This document shows positions 45,045 through 57,700 of a DNA stretch of 64,000 nucleotides, in pieces; position 1 is the first letter of the stretch, and each line of letters begins with the position of its first letter. The position numbers and the translations under genes were made by a program. Source of the DNA: Eurosta solidaginis (taxonomy: Eukaryota > Arthropoda > Insecta > Diptera > Tephritidae); the NCBI RefSeq assembly GCF_040869045.1, contig NC_090323.1, forward strand, positions 176,288,083 to 176,352,082, in the 5' to 3' direction. Below the pieces are notes generated by a model that was not told the origin of the DNA, made no database searches, and saw only the letters and a list, made by a program, of their open reading frames with translations.

Positions 45045-45876
45045 ACAGTTTTTACAAAAAGCCAAATTACAAGCTTTGCAAATAATTTACGTTCTTTTCC
45101 AAATTTTCCTTTGAGCACATGTGGCACATCGACGCCTCGTAGTTCCTTGGATCGGCAAATGATCGCCAACGTTTTTCATATTCCTCAAGCTTCTTGATCG
45201 CCTTTACTGCCGACGAGATATTTTGTAGTCGGTAGTCTCTCTACCTTTTGCAACAAAGGACTCAGCAAGTTGTACTATAAAGTCCAGAAAACGAAGTTTT
45301 TTTCGATGCACCTCCGAGTGAGTAATACACGCATTTCCAGCACACATCATTAGAATGCGATAAAAGACTTTTTTCCACCATATGGTTGACCTACGATCAA
45401 TATAAATGCCATTACAAAAATGCATCCAATCACGATATCAACTTCAGCAGCATATGTACAAGCTATTCTTTGCCGCTTAGCCTTTGATCTAAGCATTATA
45501 TTTATCCTCTCATTTGTGCACTGTGCAATATATTGTGACACAATTTTGGAAAGATTTTACTAAATATATCATATGCGGTTTTGCAATTACGACTATTGGT
45601 GACCAATTTTCTTGGTAGGAAAGTGTCACTACGAGAGCCCCAAATAATAAATTCTGGACTTGAGACATCTGCTGTCTCTTGCTAATCGTTCAGGCTAACA
45701 TCCTTATCCGAGTAGCCTTTTTCTGAGTCACTTGAGTCAACTTCAGTGTCAGTGTTACCTTCTGAGCGATCGTAAAGGCTATCGCTTCCACTACTAAAAT
45801 CAGTACCTGACAGATTCTCGTTCTGTTGGTCTTCCAGGATATCTGCGAATTCATTTTCACTTAGTTTTGTGGCCAT
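45045..45876 (-). pseudogene. piggyBac transposase, N- and C-terminal parts only
   Basis: A minus-strand ATG at 45876-45874 opens 'MATKLSENEFADILEDQQNE' and an acidic serine-rich N-terminus, ending at a stop near 45682. Next comes 'PEFIIWGSRSD' and, after stops, 'YIDRRSTIWWKKVFYRILMM' with 'KLRFLDFIVQLAESFV' (45400-45245), a C-terminal piggyBac segment. The end reads 'RRCATCAQRKIWKRT', a stop, then 'CKACNLAFCKNCF' (to about 45040), the Cys-rich DNA-binding tail. The region with the catalytic aspartates is deleted. Such an element can move only if an intact transposase is supplied. Confidence 0.8.
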
Positions 45877-45933
45877 TTACAGTTCCTAAAAGAAATTAAC
45901 GTTAAACATATATAGGGTCGAAAACTATCTACT

Positions 45934-46318
45934 GGGTCATTAATGTCCCATCAAAAAATACTGCAGGGACATAAGCGTCCCAAAGTAAATAAATATCCAA
46001 AATCTTTGGAAATAAACAATTAAATATATATTTTGTAACTTACCATAATCAAATTTAGGTTCCGATTTAAAAACAGTAAGGAATTAAAGCATTTGAACAA
46101 TTATTTTAAGCACAAGAACGCAATTAGCACTAGTTTCTTTGAGTACTGTCGACAAATTGATGAGAAAAAACAAAAAAAAATGCCTAATAACGTGCATGTT
46201 TGTAAGAATAAAATGTAGATAACCCCATAAACTAATACTTGGGACTTCTTTGCACCACTTTAAGTAACTTATAAGAGATTTGGGAACTTACAAACTTTTC
46301 GTGGGACAATAGTGTCCC
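45934..46318. promoter_or_regulatory. Palindromes in piggyBac right end
   Basis: GGGTCATTAATGTCCC (45934-45949), GGGACATAAGCGTCCC (45966-45981) and GGGACAATAGTGTCCC (46303-46318). They lie upstream of the transposase start, so they could also influence its promoter. Confidence 0.6.
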
Positions 46319-46348
46319 TGGAGGGTCGAAAGGGTTAAAAAAAAAAAA

Positions 46349-47955
46349 CTAGCAAGGAAGGCTAAGTTCGGGTGTAACCGAACATTTCATACTCAGCTTT
46401 GGAGACAAAATAAGGGAAAATCACCATGTAGGAAAATGAACTTAGGATAACACTAGAATGTGTTTGTATGACATGGGTTTCAAATGGAAGGTATTAAAGA
46501 GTATTTTAAAAGAGAGTGGGCCATAGTTCTATAGGTAGACGCCTTTTCGAGATATCGCCATAAAGGTGGAGCAGGGGTGACTCTGTAATGTGTTTGTAGG
46601 ATACGGGTAGTTTTATATGTGAAGGCATTTTCGAGATATCGACCAAAATATGGACCAGAATGGCACAGAACATCATCTGTCGGGTACCGCTAATTTATTT
46701 ATATATGTAATACCACGAAAAATATTTCTGCCAAGATTCCAAGGGCTTTTGATTTCGCCCAGCAAAACGTTTTCGTTTTCTTCTACTTAATATGGTAGGT
46801 GTCACACCCATTTTACAAAGTTTCTTCTAAGGCTATATTTCGCGTCTATAAACCAATCCAATTACCAAGTTTCATTCCTTTTTTTGTGCCTGGTATAGAG
46901 TTATGGAATTTTTTCATTTTTCGTAATTTTCGATATCGAACGAAAAAGTGGGCGTGGTCATATTCAGATTTCGGTTATTTTTTATACCAAGATAAAGTGA
47001 GTTCAGATAAGTACGTGAACTAGTTAGGAAGTATATATCGATTTTTGCTCAAGTTATCGTGTTAATGGCCGAGCGGAAGGACAGACGGCCGACTGTGTAT
47101 AAAAACTGGGCCTGGCTTTAACCGATTTCAACCATTTTCACAGAAACCAGTTATCGTCATAGAATCTACGCCGCTACCAAATTTCATAAGGATTGGTAAG
47201 TTTTTGTTCGACTTATGGCATTAAAAGTTTTATAGAAATTAAATGAAAAAGGGCGGAGCCACGCCCGTTTTGAAATTTTCTTTTATTTTTGTATTTTGTT
47301 GCACTACATTATTACTGGAGTTGAATGTTGACATAATTTACTTATATACTGTAAAGATATAAAATTTTTTTTTAAATTGGAATTAAAAAAAATTTTTGTT
47401 TAAAAAGTGGGCGTGTTCTTCATCTGATTTTTATTTAGCACATATATAGTAATAGTAGTAACGTTCCTGCTAAATTACATCATGATCAACTACTGCCAAA
47501 TTACAGCTTCCAAAGCTTTTAAATCACCTTCTTCTAAAAGTGGGCGGTGCCATGACCATTGTCCAAAATTTTACTAATTTTCTATTTTGCGTCATTAGGC
47601 CAACCCACCTACCAAGTTCCACCGCTTTATCCGTCTTTTGTAATGAATTGTCGCATTTTTTCGGTTTTTCAAAATTTTCGATATCGAAAAGGTGGGTGGG
47701 GTTATAGTCCGATATCTTTCATTTAAATAGCCATATGAGACGAGAGCCGAGGAAACTACATTCCAAATTTCATCAAGATACCTCAATATTTACTGAAGTT
47801 ATCGTATTAATGGACAGACGGACGGACATGGCTCAATCAAATTTTTTTCGATACTGATGATTTTGATATATGGAGGTCTATATCTGTCTCGATTCCTTTA
47901 TACATGTACAAGCAACCAAAGTTAATATACTCTGTGTGCAAGGCACGCTGAATAT
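46349..47955 (-). mobile_element. HINE-like element, copy D
   Basis: In minus orientation the 3' end lies at about 46349 (AGCAAGGAAGGC), with hairpin GTTCGGGTGTAACCGAAC at 46366-46383 and subterminal ATACTCAGCTT at 46389-46399. About two degenerate ~128-bp units follow (46440-46680). Then comes the core with repeated GGGCGTGG boxes, and a 5' end near 47955 (CGCTGAATAT, a worn inverse of the subterminal repeat). It begins 11 bp after the TTAA of the piggyBac element. Confidence 0.65.
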
Positions 47956-49484
47956 AATAAAGGTCGAAATTTTCACGTTGGACTGTTGGACGTCAAAAAT
48001 ACTTTTAACTCAGCCAGGTATGGTGACATGCTTGAGGCACTTCAAGGTACCGCAATATATTTTAATACTATTAACTTTCGTAACAGCACGTAGCTGCAGT
48101 ATGGAGCAACTTAAACTAAACTAAGTCACGCACAGTCGAAACAAATGGATGACTAATCATGGCCTCCAGCTAACAAAAGCAAAAACCGATATTGTAATTT
48201 TCATGAAGAAATATGTCCCCGCTATCATAAAAATGGCGGTTGGGGACCAGTAAATATAGACACGTACTTTAACGACCCCCAGCAAGTTAAGGGGCTTAGA
48301 ACATACCCGCCGCAGGTATTTCTGTCGTTAGAGAGGGGGCGTATTGGGTCGATGACGCTAAGAAACTTTGTTTTTTTTTTAATTAAAAAAACGTTATCGA
48401 TAACAATTTTTTGAAAAAAAAAAACAACGTTTTTAGCGGAAATTTTTGGGTCGGACAGGGTATACATATGAAAATTTTTTAGTAGGTCATGAAAAAAAAC
48501 TTAAAAATCAAAGTCGAAAAAAGTCAAAAAAATTAAATTTCGCAGGCTCAAAAATAATTATTTTGGGTCCACGTAGTGTAACTTTTTTTGCTGAGCCCAA
48601 ATCCTATCGAAAGATCGATGGCGCGATATCGGTTAACTTTCGTCAATACAAATCGACCCACCCTAATATACATACATAAGTGCTACAAACCCTAGCCCAT
48701 TATCGTGAGAGCACGTACGGGACTCACGTAGCGCGCAAAGGTATCCGATGTAATGCCAAATGTTACGTTATGTTATTCTAGATTTTATTTTGCTATGTTA
48801 TGTTATACTATGTTATGTTATTATATGTTATATTATGTAAGGTTTTATTATGTTATGTTTTTTTATGTTATGTTATGTTAGGTTACATATATTGTGTTAT
48901 ATTATGTTAAGTTATGTTATGTTATTTTATGTTGTGCTATGTTTTTTATGTTATGTTATACCATTATATGTTATGTTATGCTTTGCTATGTTAAGCCGGG
49001 TTATGCCATGCATTTCGACCGAACCAATACAACTTTTGAATTTAAAAACGTCTTGCTTATCAACGCGCAAAACAAATAACATAACCATATCAATAAAAAC
49101 CTAAATGAATATAAAGAATTGCACACTCATTACTAATGTAATATATGTAAATATTAAATTTCAAATAAAAGAAAAACTTGCTCCCACCACTTATTATTTA
49201 AATCCCTAAAAAATACAAAATTTTTCACAAAACCTCATATGTACTCGCAAAAACTTCTCAGCCAGTAAAAATATATTTTCAGCTAAGTTAACAACAAAAT
49301 ACATATTCAAAGCACGAACGGTACTCTCTACCTTTTCTGTTGTAAAAAAGTTACCGCAAAGACCGGACTTAAAAAAGAGGAAATATAAACTATGTGAGCT
49401 CGCAATATTGCGCTTCCCCAACTTACAGCAGAATTCGGTTACTTCCAGCGTTTATATAATTCATCGTTGCGTTTTTCATTTTTT
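47956..49484. other. AT-rich stretch with simple repeats
   Basis: No gene supported. A perfect 12-bp palindrome GTTATCGATAAC lies at 48393-48404. Around 48590-48660 a string typical of dispersed repeats appears but could not be named. The pentanucleotide tract at 48755-49015 is listed separately. Confidence 0.5.
48755..49015 (+). repeat. (TTATG)n imperfect microsatellite
   Basis: Pentanucleotide TTATG repeats, interrupted by variants such as TTATA and TTTTA. Open frames at 48850-49104 that read as repeated LCYVML strings come from this tract. Confidence 0.9.
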
Positions 49485-51125
49485 ATAACTTTCATGAACA
49501 TGAAATGGTATATTAACTTTGGTCCGATGTTTGTAACCTTAAGAAAAATAGAAGATAGACTCACCATTAAGTATACCGAATTGATCAGAAGATTTCCTGA
49601 GAAAATCAGTTTGATCGGAGCTATATGTATATAGTATATACCTATCCCATACAACCGATCGTTCAGATAGAACGATTTTTGGCCATTTTTCCCTTAGTTT
49701 CCAATATAAAAACGTGAAACTTGGTGATGTATATTCTAATATATCATAGAAGATTTTCTGTAAAAATCATTTCGATCGGAGCTATATATAATATATATCC
49801 CATACAACCGATCGTTCAGATAAGGGGATTTTTTGCCATTTTTATACCTTTCATGAAAATGAAATGGTATATTAATTTCGTCACGAAACCCAAAATTGTA
49901 AGTCCTTAAAGGAAAATAGATAGGCCCACCATTAAGTATACCGAAATAATCAGGATGAAGAGCTGAGTTGATTTGGCCATGTCCGTCTGTCTGTTTGTAT
50001 GCAAACTAGTTCCTAAATTTTTGAGATATCTTGATAAAATTTGGTGAGTAGGTGTATTTGGGTGTCCGATTAGACATTTGTCGGAACCGGCCGGATCGGA
50101 CCACTATAGCATATATCCTCCATACAACCGATTTTTCAGAAAAATTGGATTTTTGTCATATTTTACTCATTTTAACAGATTGAAGATTCAAACTTCACCA
50201 CATAATTTCGTATATTGCACATATTGTTGCCTGAAAAAATTTATGAGATCGGTCGTATATATAGTATATATCCCCCACAACCGATTGTTCAGATAAGAAA
50301 CTTTTCGTAATTACTGCCTTATTTTAGGAGCTAGAGGCTTCAAATTTCACCGAATGCTTACGTATATAGCATATATTGTTGTCTGAAAAAGTCATAGAGA
50401 CCGGTGGTATATATAGTATATATCTCATACAACCGATTATTCAGATAAGAAACTTTGCGCAATTTCTTCCCCATTTTTACAGCTAGAAGCTTCAAATTTC
50501 ACCAAATGCTTACGTGTATAGCATATATTGTTGTCTGAAAAAATCATAGAGACCGGTGGTATATATAGTATATATCTCTTACAACCGATTGTTCAGATAA
50601 GAAACTTTGCGCAATTTCTTCCCCATTTTTACAGCTAGAAGCTTCAAAATTCATCAAATAGTTACGTTTACGTCATATATTGTTGAAATACGTGATTCTT
50701 AGTCATAGTTTTACACGCAGACCACAAAAAAACTGAAACTTTGTATCCTCACACAAAGTACCTACCTGTTTTAGTTGTATATATTTATCTTAAAAATCGT
50801 TTAGGTATGTAGATCTGTTCACTATATATTTCTTATCTTATATATCCGATTATTCGGAGATTACGAACGGGATAAAATTATTGTTCAGCCCCATTCATGA
50901 AAGGCGTGAAGTCTTCGGCACAGCCGAAGACAGTCCCGTTCTTACTTGTTTATTTTATATTTATCTTAAAAATCGTTTAGGTATGTACATCTGTTCACTA
51001 TATATTTCTTATCTTATTCATCCGATTATTCGGAGATTACGAACGGGATAAGAATTTTGTTCACCCCCATTCATGAAAGGTATGAACTTTTCGACACAGC
51101 CGAAGACAGTCCCGTCCTTAGTTGT
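49485..51125 (+). mobile_element. Second HINE-like family, tandem or nested copies
   Basis: Two 5' starts are visible: ATAACTTTCATGAA (49485-49498) and ATACCTTTCATGAA (49844-49857). Two 3' ends carry the inverse, TTCATGAAAGGCGT (50894-50907) and TTCATGAAAGGTAT (51070-51083). Each is followed by a hairpin region and a CTTACTTG or CTTAGTTG end (about 50949 and 51125). The first hairpin has perfect 9-bp arms, 50911-50919 and 50923-50931, around ACA. The core repeats ACAACCGATNNTTCAGATAA blocks about every 150 bp. Nothing is coding. The end design mirrors copies A-E, although the sequence between is different. Confidence 0.6.
50200..50700 (+). repeat. ~152-bp tandem units in the second HINE-like family
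   Basis: CATATATTGTTG recurs near 50219, 50371, 50522 and 50674, with the intervening GAAACTTTGCGCAATTTCTT and AGCTAGAAGCTTCAAA blocks shared between units. Confidence 0.8.
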
Positions 51126-51607
51126 TTTTATTTATTTTTTGCTCTCTTGTACCCATTCAATCTACCAATTCGTATATCTTGTTTTGTTTTGTTCTTACTG
51201 CGGAAGAGATACAACATAAAACCGTAAGTAAGATTTAATGTTTTTAATGAATTTATCGCGTGTAGGGAATTTGAAAGTAGAAATGCGTGTTCAGCTGCTG
51301 AGAAAATTAAAACTAAACGGTGAAGACATGGCGTTTACTTAGTAATTATGTTCGTATCTCATATATGGGGAGGAAACACACACTCACACACACCCAAATG
51401 AATTCATTTGAGCGTGTGCGCTTTTGCAAATCGTGTGAGCTCAGTGGCGAGTTTCTTTTACCAATTTTCATTAAGTCTTTTTGCGGTTTTATGTTATACA
51501 ATGGTGGAATTGCTTTAAAAGTACTTTTGTTTTGGTGCATAAACTGAGGTCACTCGAGGTGTTACGTATACGCTTAGGTGGCCATTGGGAATTAGTGCAT
51601 ACAAATG
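51126..51607. other. Short unassigned stretch
   Basis: Two opposed open frames (51320-51547 plus, 51346-51540 minus) overlap and resemble nothing known. No gene is supported. Confidence 0.5.
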
Positions 51608-51804
51608 CAGTGTTGACATTTTAGCTTTTTTAGCTTTTATTTTCGCCGTTTAGCTTGAAAAATTGCGATTTAGCTTTAAGCTTTTTTTAGCCTTTTTCGG
51701 AATTTTTAAGCTCTTTTTAGCTTTTTTCAAAGTTTTACAAAAATCTAGGTAAACAGTTAAAGTACTAGTACTACTATCGCCACGAAGCGAACAGAACTAA
51801 CTAA

Positions 51805-52307
51805 GGCTAAGTTTATGATCGAGCGTAATCGCATCGCGCGATGCGACGAGAATCGCTGTTAGCGATCAATTATATTAGTGCATGTGGAGATGTTTATGAC
51901 AAAGCGATTTAGCGTAAAGCGAATTGAGCGATTACAAGCGACAAAAGCGACGAAAATTTGCAACCAAATATTTTGATTTAGTTGAGCGAAATTAGCGAAA
52001 CAATATGGATGTTTTTATTGAAAAGATACGAGACAAGCAGTGTTTGTGGAATTTGCGTCATGCAGTTTACCACAATCGCGATTAGATGCACTTGATATTT
52101 TTTTTCTTATGTATACTTTTTAAATATTTTTTTCGTAACAAATAACTATTTTCTAATAATAAAATTTTATGAGTTAATTTACGAATGTTGCTTTCTCTAC
52201 ACTGCCACAACGTGAATAAAAAGATAACGCTAGCGAAAATGTAACAAGCGATGGAGCGTTTCTCGTCGCATCGAGCGATGCGATTACGCTCGATCATAAA
52301 CTTAGCC
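51805..52307. mobile_element. Harbinger-type MITE with long inverted ends
   Basis: Inverted ends of about 50 bp start GGCTAAGTTTATGATCGAGC and include a palindrome GCATCGCGCGATGC (left) or GCATCGAGCGATGC (right). TAA flanks both sides (51802-51804 and 52308-52310), a 3-bp duplication as made by PIF/Harbinger transposases. The left interior (51900-51990) is rich in AGCGA repeats. No coding capacity. It sits inside the hAT remnant. Confidence 0.8.
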
Positions 52308-52394
52308 TAACGCGCTTTACGTAGCTTCACACACAGCTGTTCGTTCTGTCGATCATTTATCAAAAATTCAAAGGAACTTGTTCCACGATAGTGC

Positions 52395-53620
52395 AATATC
52401 AACAGAAATAAAATTGTCTCGATCAAAGTGCAGTGCGCTAGTTAGAAATGTACTATGTCCATAATTTAAAAAGCGATAATATCCGACATAGATAACAATC
52501 CAATTAGCTTAATTATAGATGAGTCCACAGACATAAGCGTTAATGATTACCTCGGAATAGTAATAAGATATTATAGTTGCAATAGTAAATTAAAAAATTT
52601 CTTAAGCTATCAGCTATCGAGGATTGCACGGCAAAGGGACTGATTCCTTCAATTTTAAGAACATTGAATGAATTTGGGTTGGATTTTGAACATTTAACGG
52701 GCTTAGGAACAGATAAGGATAGGGTCATGGTAGGCAGAAATTGAGGCGCAGTAACTTTATTAAAGCAACATCAACCTAAAGTCATTTTAGTTCCGTGTGT
52801 CTGAACCGAAACAGAATTTTTGATTGCAGAAACATATAACTAGTTTTCTAAATCCGCAAGTAGACAAAGGAGCTATGCAATGCTATATGCTACCATAAAC
52901 GAAAGATTCGAGCCATTGAAAATTGTTAGGGCATGCTCAACTCCGTGGTAGTCCATCGAAGTAGCCGTCAAAAAAGAGTGGCGAATCAATGGCTAGAGTT
53001 GAAAACCCACTTTTGGTATTGGTGCTGTTGCGGATTCGTGCCATAAAACAAAGCTTTTGTCAAATCTTTTCACGCACGATTATTTGGCTTATTTACACTT
53101 TTCCTATGCCCCATATTAAAAAGAGGTCCAAACCGTGAATAAGCTCTTTGACAGCAACCCGGCAGATCCCCTTAAAATGTTTAGTGATCTCAAGTATCTG
53201 CTTTCAACCATCTGTTCACTTGTAACATTTCACTCAGACACTTTTGATCCGGTGTCTTCTCCTTTAACGCCGTTATTGGTTCTTATTCCCAATTTTCATT
53301 ACTCCTATGAGGAATTCACATTTGCAAAAAATTATACGAGAAAACTGCCGTAGTTTAATTTTAAAAGATATAAATTTATTCTCTATTGAAAAGGCACTGA
53401 GTGCTGTAAATCCATTTATATTTGATAGTTTCACACAAGAAAAGTGTAGATATTCAAATGATGAAATACATAACATTGAAATGAAGTGGAAGAAATTGCA
53501 TCTACATGAATGGGACAACGTAGGTTGGGTACAAGTTCGAGAATATAAAAACGCTCTTTGGGAAAATCCCTTTGCCAAATCTCTCCATCTAAATGCTGCT
53601 AGCCTCTTCAAATGAACCAC
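52395..53620 (+). pseudogene. hAT transposase, decayed
   Basis: Fragments in order: 'STEIKLSRSKCSALVRNVL' near 52400; 'ISLIIDESTDISVNDYLGIV' near 52505-52562, carrying the first catalytic aspartate; 'LNEFGLDFEHLTGLGTDKDR' near 52665-52725, with a second conserved aspartate; 'TNKLFDSNPADPLKMFSDL' near 53130-53190. The dimerisation-like tail is 'YKNALWENPFAKSL' near 53545-53587. At least six stops or shifts interrupt it, and the C-terminal SNA-x-x-E-R motif is not visible. In active relatives it cuts and pastes the element with 8-bp duplications. Confidence 0.7.
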
Positions 53621-54172
53621 CCTTCTATTTCGTGGTTTCCTAATTATTTGTCTGCGGTAGATGACATCACTGATCCTCTTCACAACTCTGTACAGGCCTT
53701 CCCCACTGCACCGATATTTGGGTGGAACACCTTTTCGCCGGTGAGGGTTGTATAGCAGTACTAAATCTCCCTCTCGAAAACCTTCCGAATTATTTCCCTT
53801 GTCGTACCTGCGTTTCATCTTACTACTCATTATCCGGGATCGTTCCCTGACACTCTGTTGTGTGGCCAATGAACTACTTCGTAGAGCTTGCGCTTGATGG
53901 ATTGCCTTCGCATAATCAGTATCGTTCCCACGTTTCACAACAGTAGTGCGCTCCGGCTTGAAACTACCCTCGCATTCTTTCTGGGAAATTCGTTGCTTCG
54001 TTTTTGTGCGTCCATTAGGTTTTGTCAATGCCAGTGCTTCTCCCGCAGGTGCTTTTAATTTTGCTTTATTTGGCCCATTCGACTGGTACAACATTGTACC
54101 ACCAGTACTATTATGTGGTCCAACATTTGTACCAGCAGTTCTCAACGTACAATAATAATAAAAAATTTTCAT
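53590..54172 (-). pseudogene. Ty3/gypsy integrase C-terminal fragment
   Basis: A 299-residue minus-strand frame (54172-53273) contains, at about residues 108-195, 'RERSRIMSSKMKRRYDKGNN', 'SEGFREGDLVLLYNPHRRKG' and 'GLYRVVKRISDVIYRRQ...VVHLKRLAAFR'. This is the GPY-type C-terminal domain of gypsy integrases, which contacts DNA or chromatin. Residues after about 200 run into the antisense of the hAT remnant and are not part of it. The N-terminal ~100 residues may be element-derived, but I do not recognise them. No LTRs are seen. Confidence 0.7.
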
Positions 54173-54750
54173 ATTGATGGATAATCATTTATGGAAAAAT
54201 AAAAGTCTTACAAAAAAGTATATCACTTCCAAGAAAAATGTTTAAAAAGTAAACACACAATTCTTAAATTTCGAAAATTATGTATGAGGCTAATTTATTT
54301 TTGAGTATGATATTTTTCGAAGCACATCTTGCAAAGTGATATATCACATTGCTGTGAAATTTGTTTTGTTCTGGTTTGTGTTTTGCCCTGCGCACACTTT
54401 GCGCAACGTCTTCGAGTCTAAAAGGAATTGGTAAATGCAAAGATACGTTGCCCAGCTCCCTTTTTTCGTTGAGATATACGGCTAACTGAGTGGGATCCGC
54501 GTACGGCTGCAGATTAAATACCTTTAATATCTGATATTAATGACCAGATGTGCTGACTCTGAACGATGACTCATTTCTTTCCCATTTTTCGTTTGTTGGT
54601 GGTAAATTTTTTCTATTTTTCTTTAATTGCTTTAGTTAGCTTTAACCACACGAGCGCCTAAAGTTCCATCGTATTGATTTTGTTCTCTTCCATTGTATAT
54701 ATTGAAATCATACATGTATCCCGTCTCAGAGTCACAACGCAGCCATATTT
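54173..54750. other. Unassigned stretch
   Basis: No gene or element end found between the gypsy fragment and HINE copy E. Confidence 0.5.
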
Positions 54751-57700
54751 ATACTCAGTTGAGCAGAGCTCACAGAGTATATTAAGTTTGATTGGATAAC
54801 GGTTGGTTGTACATATATAAAGGAATTGAGATAGATATAGACTTCCATATATCAAAATAATCAGGATCCAAAAAAAATTTGATTGAGCCATGTCCGTCCG
54901 CCCGTTAACACGATAACTTGAGTAAATTTTGAGGTATCTTGATGAAATTTGGTATGTAGATTCCTGAGCACTCATCTCAGATCGCTATTTAAAATGAACG
55001 ATATCGGACTATAACCACGCCCACTTTTTCGTTATCGAAAATTTCGAAAAACCGAAAAAATGCGATAATTCATTGCCAAAGGTGGTTAAAGCGATGAAAC
55101 TTGGTAGATGGGTTGACGTTCTAACGCAGAATAGAAAATTAGTAAGATTTTGGACAATGGGCGTGGCACCGCCCACTTTTACAAGAAGGTAATTTAAAAG
55201 TTTTGCAAGCTGTAATTTGGCAGTCGTTGAAGATATCATGATGAAATTTTGCAGGAACGTTACTACTATTACTCTATATGTGCTAAATAAAAATTAGAAA
55301 AATTGGATGAAGAAATTTTTTTAAATTCAAATTTTAACAAAAAATTTAATATCTTTACTGTATAAAAGTAAATTAAGTCAAAATTCAACTCCAGTAATGA
55401 TATGATGCAACAAAATACAAAAATAAAAGAAAATTTCAAAATGGGCATGGCTCCGCCCATTTTCATTTAGTTTGTCTAGAATACTTTTAATGCCATAAGT
55501 CGAACAAAAATTTACCACTCCATCTCAAATTTGGTAGGAGCATAGATTCTATGACGGTAACTGTTCTCTGTGAAAATGGGCGAAATCGGTTGAAGACACG
55601 CCCAGTTTTTATACACAGTCCACCGTCTGTCCTTCCGCTCGGCCGTTAACACAATAACTTGAGGAAAAACCGATATATCTTTACTAAACTTAGCCCACGT
55701 ACTTATCTGAGCTCACTTTATCTTGGTATAAAAAATGGCCGAAATCCGACCATAACCACGCCCACTTTATCGATATCGAAAATTACGAAAAATGAAAAAA
55801 ATGCCATAATTCTATACCAAATACGAAAAAAGGGATGAAACATGGTAACTGGATTGGTTTATTGACGCAAAATATAACTTTGGAAAAAACTTTGTAAAAT
55901 GGGTGTGACACCTACCATATTAAGTAGAAGAAAATGAAAAAGTTCTACAAGGCGAAATCAACATCCCTTGGAATCTTGGCAGGAATACTGTTAGTGGTAT
56001 TGCATATATAAATAAATTAGCAGTACCCGATAGATGATTTTCTGGATCACCTGGTCCACATTTTGGTCGATATCGCGAGAACGCCTTCACATATACATCT
56101 AAGGGCCACTCGCTTTTAAAACCCTCATTAATACTTTTTATTTGACACACGTATCGTACAAACACATTCTAGAATCACCCCTGGTCCACCTTTATGGCGA
56201 TATCTCGAAAAGGCGTCCACCTATAGAACAAAGGATTACTGCCTTTTAAAATACTCATTACCACCTTTCATTTGATACCCATATCGTACAAACACATTCT
56301 AGAGTCACCCTGGCCCACCCTAATGGCGATATCTCGAAAAGGCGTCCACCTATAGAATTAATGCCCACTCCCTCTTAAAATGCTCAGTAACACCTTTCGT
56401 TTGATACCCATATCGTACAAACATTCTAGAGTCACCCTTGGTCCACCTTTATGGCGATATCTCGAAAAGGCGTCCACCTATAGAACTAAGGATTACTCGC
56501 TTTTAAAATACTCATTACCACCTTTCATTTGATACCCATATCGTACAAACACACTCAAGAGTCACCCTGGCCCACCCTAATGGCGATATCTCGAAAAGGC
56601 GTCCACCTATAGACCTAATGCCCACTCCCTCTTAAAATGCTCAGTAACGCCTTTCGTTTGATACCCATATCGCAAAAACATTCTAGAGTCACCCTTGGTC
56701 CACCTTTATGGCGATATCTCGAAAAGGCGTCCACCTATAGAACTAAGGATTACTCCCTTCTAAAATACTCATTACAACCTTTCATTTGATACCCATATCG
56801 TACAAACACATTCTAGAGTCACCCCTGGCCCACCCTAATGGCGATATCTCGAAAAGGCGTCCACCTATAGACCTAATGCCCACTCTCTCTTAAAATGCTC
56901 AGTAACACCTTTCGTTTGATACCCATATCGTAAAAACATTCTAGAGTCACCCTTGGTCCACCTTTATGGCGATATCTCGAAAAGGCGTTCACCTATAGAA
57001 CTAAGGATTACTCCCTTTTAAAATACCCATTACCATCTTTCATTTGATACCCATATCATACAAACACATTCTAGAGTCACCCCTGGCCCACCCTAATGGC
57101 GACATTTCGAAAAGCGTCCACCTATAGACCTAATGCCCACTCCCTCTTAAAATGCTCAGTAACACCTTTCATTTGATTCCCATATAGTACAACTAGAGAC
57201 ACCCCTGGTCCACCTTTATGGCGATATCTCGAAACGGCGTCCACCTAGGGAACTAAGGATCACTCCTTTTCAAAATACTCATTAACAGCTTTTATTTGAT
57301 ACCCATATCGTACAAACATATTCTAGATTCACCCCTGGTCCACCTTTATGGCGATTTCTCGAAAAGGCGTTCACCTGTAGAACTAAAGCCCATTCCCTTT
57401 TAAAATACTCATTATTACCTTTCATTTGATACCCATATCGTACAAACACATTCTAGAATCACCCCTGGTCCACCTTTATGGCGATATCTCGAAAAGGCGT
57501 CCACCTATAGAACAAAGGATTACTCCCTTTTAAAATACTCATTACCACCTTTCATTTGATACCCGTATCGTACAAACACATTCTAGAGTCACCCTGGCCC
57601 ACCCTAATGGCGATATCTCGAAAAGGCGTCCACCTATAGACCTAATGCCCACTCCCTCTTAAAATGCTCAGTAACACCTTTCGTTTGATACCCATATCGT

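Larger units (their letters stand above)
44683..46334 (-). mobile_element. piggyBac-like element with TTAA ends, internally deleted (copy 1)
   Basis: TTAA at 44679-44682 and at 46335-46338 flanks termini CCCTTTCGATCC (left) and, inverted, CCCTTTCGACCC (right). This is the hallmark target duplication and CCC end of piggyBac. The element is only 1652 bp, because the catalytic middle of the transposase is missing. Five 16-bp palindromes of the form GGGAC-N6-GTCCC, allowing one change, lie in the non-coding ends. Confidence 0.88.
51608..53620 (+). mobile_element. hAT element remnant
   Basis: A possible 5' end CAGTGTTGACATTTTAGC at 51608 fits the CAGNG start of hAT elements. It is followed by TTTAGCTTTT repeats to about 51735. 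Transposase fragments follow at 52395-53620. A Harbinger-type MITE sits between them. The 3' terminus was not found; the gypsy fragment begins where the coding part stops. The 5' end call is less certain than the coding evidence. Confidence 0.55.

Noticed and set aside
48850..49104. Hydrophobic frame that could look like a membrane protein
   Set aside because: It is the translation of TTATG pentanucleotide repeats in two frames.
53273..53590. C-terminal third of the 299-residue minus frame as part of integrase
   Set aside because: This stretch is the antisense of hAT transposase sequence; the integrase similarity ends near residue 195.
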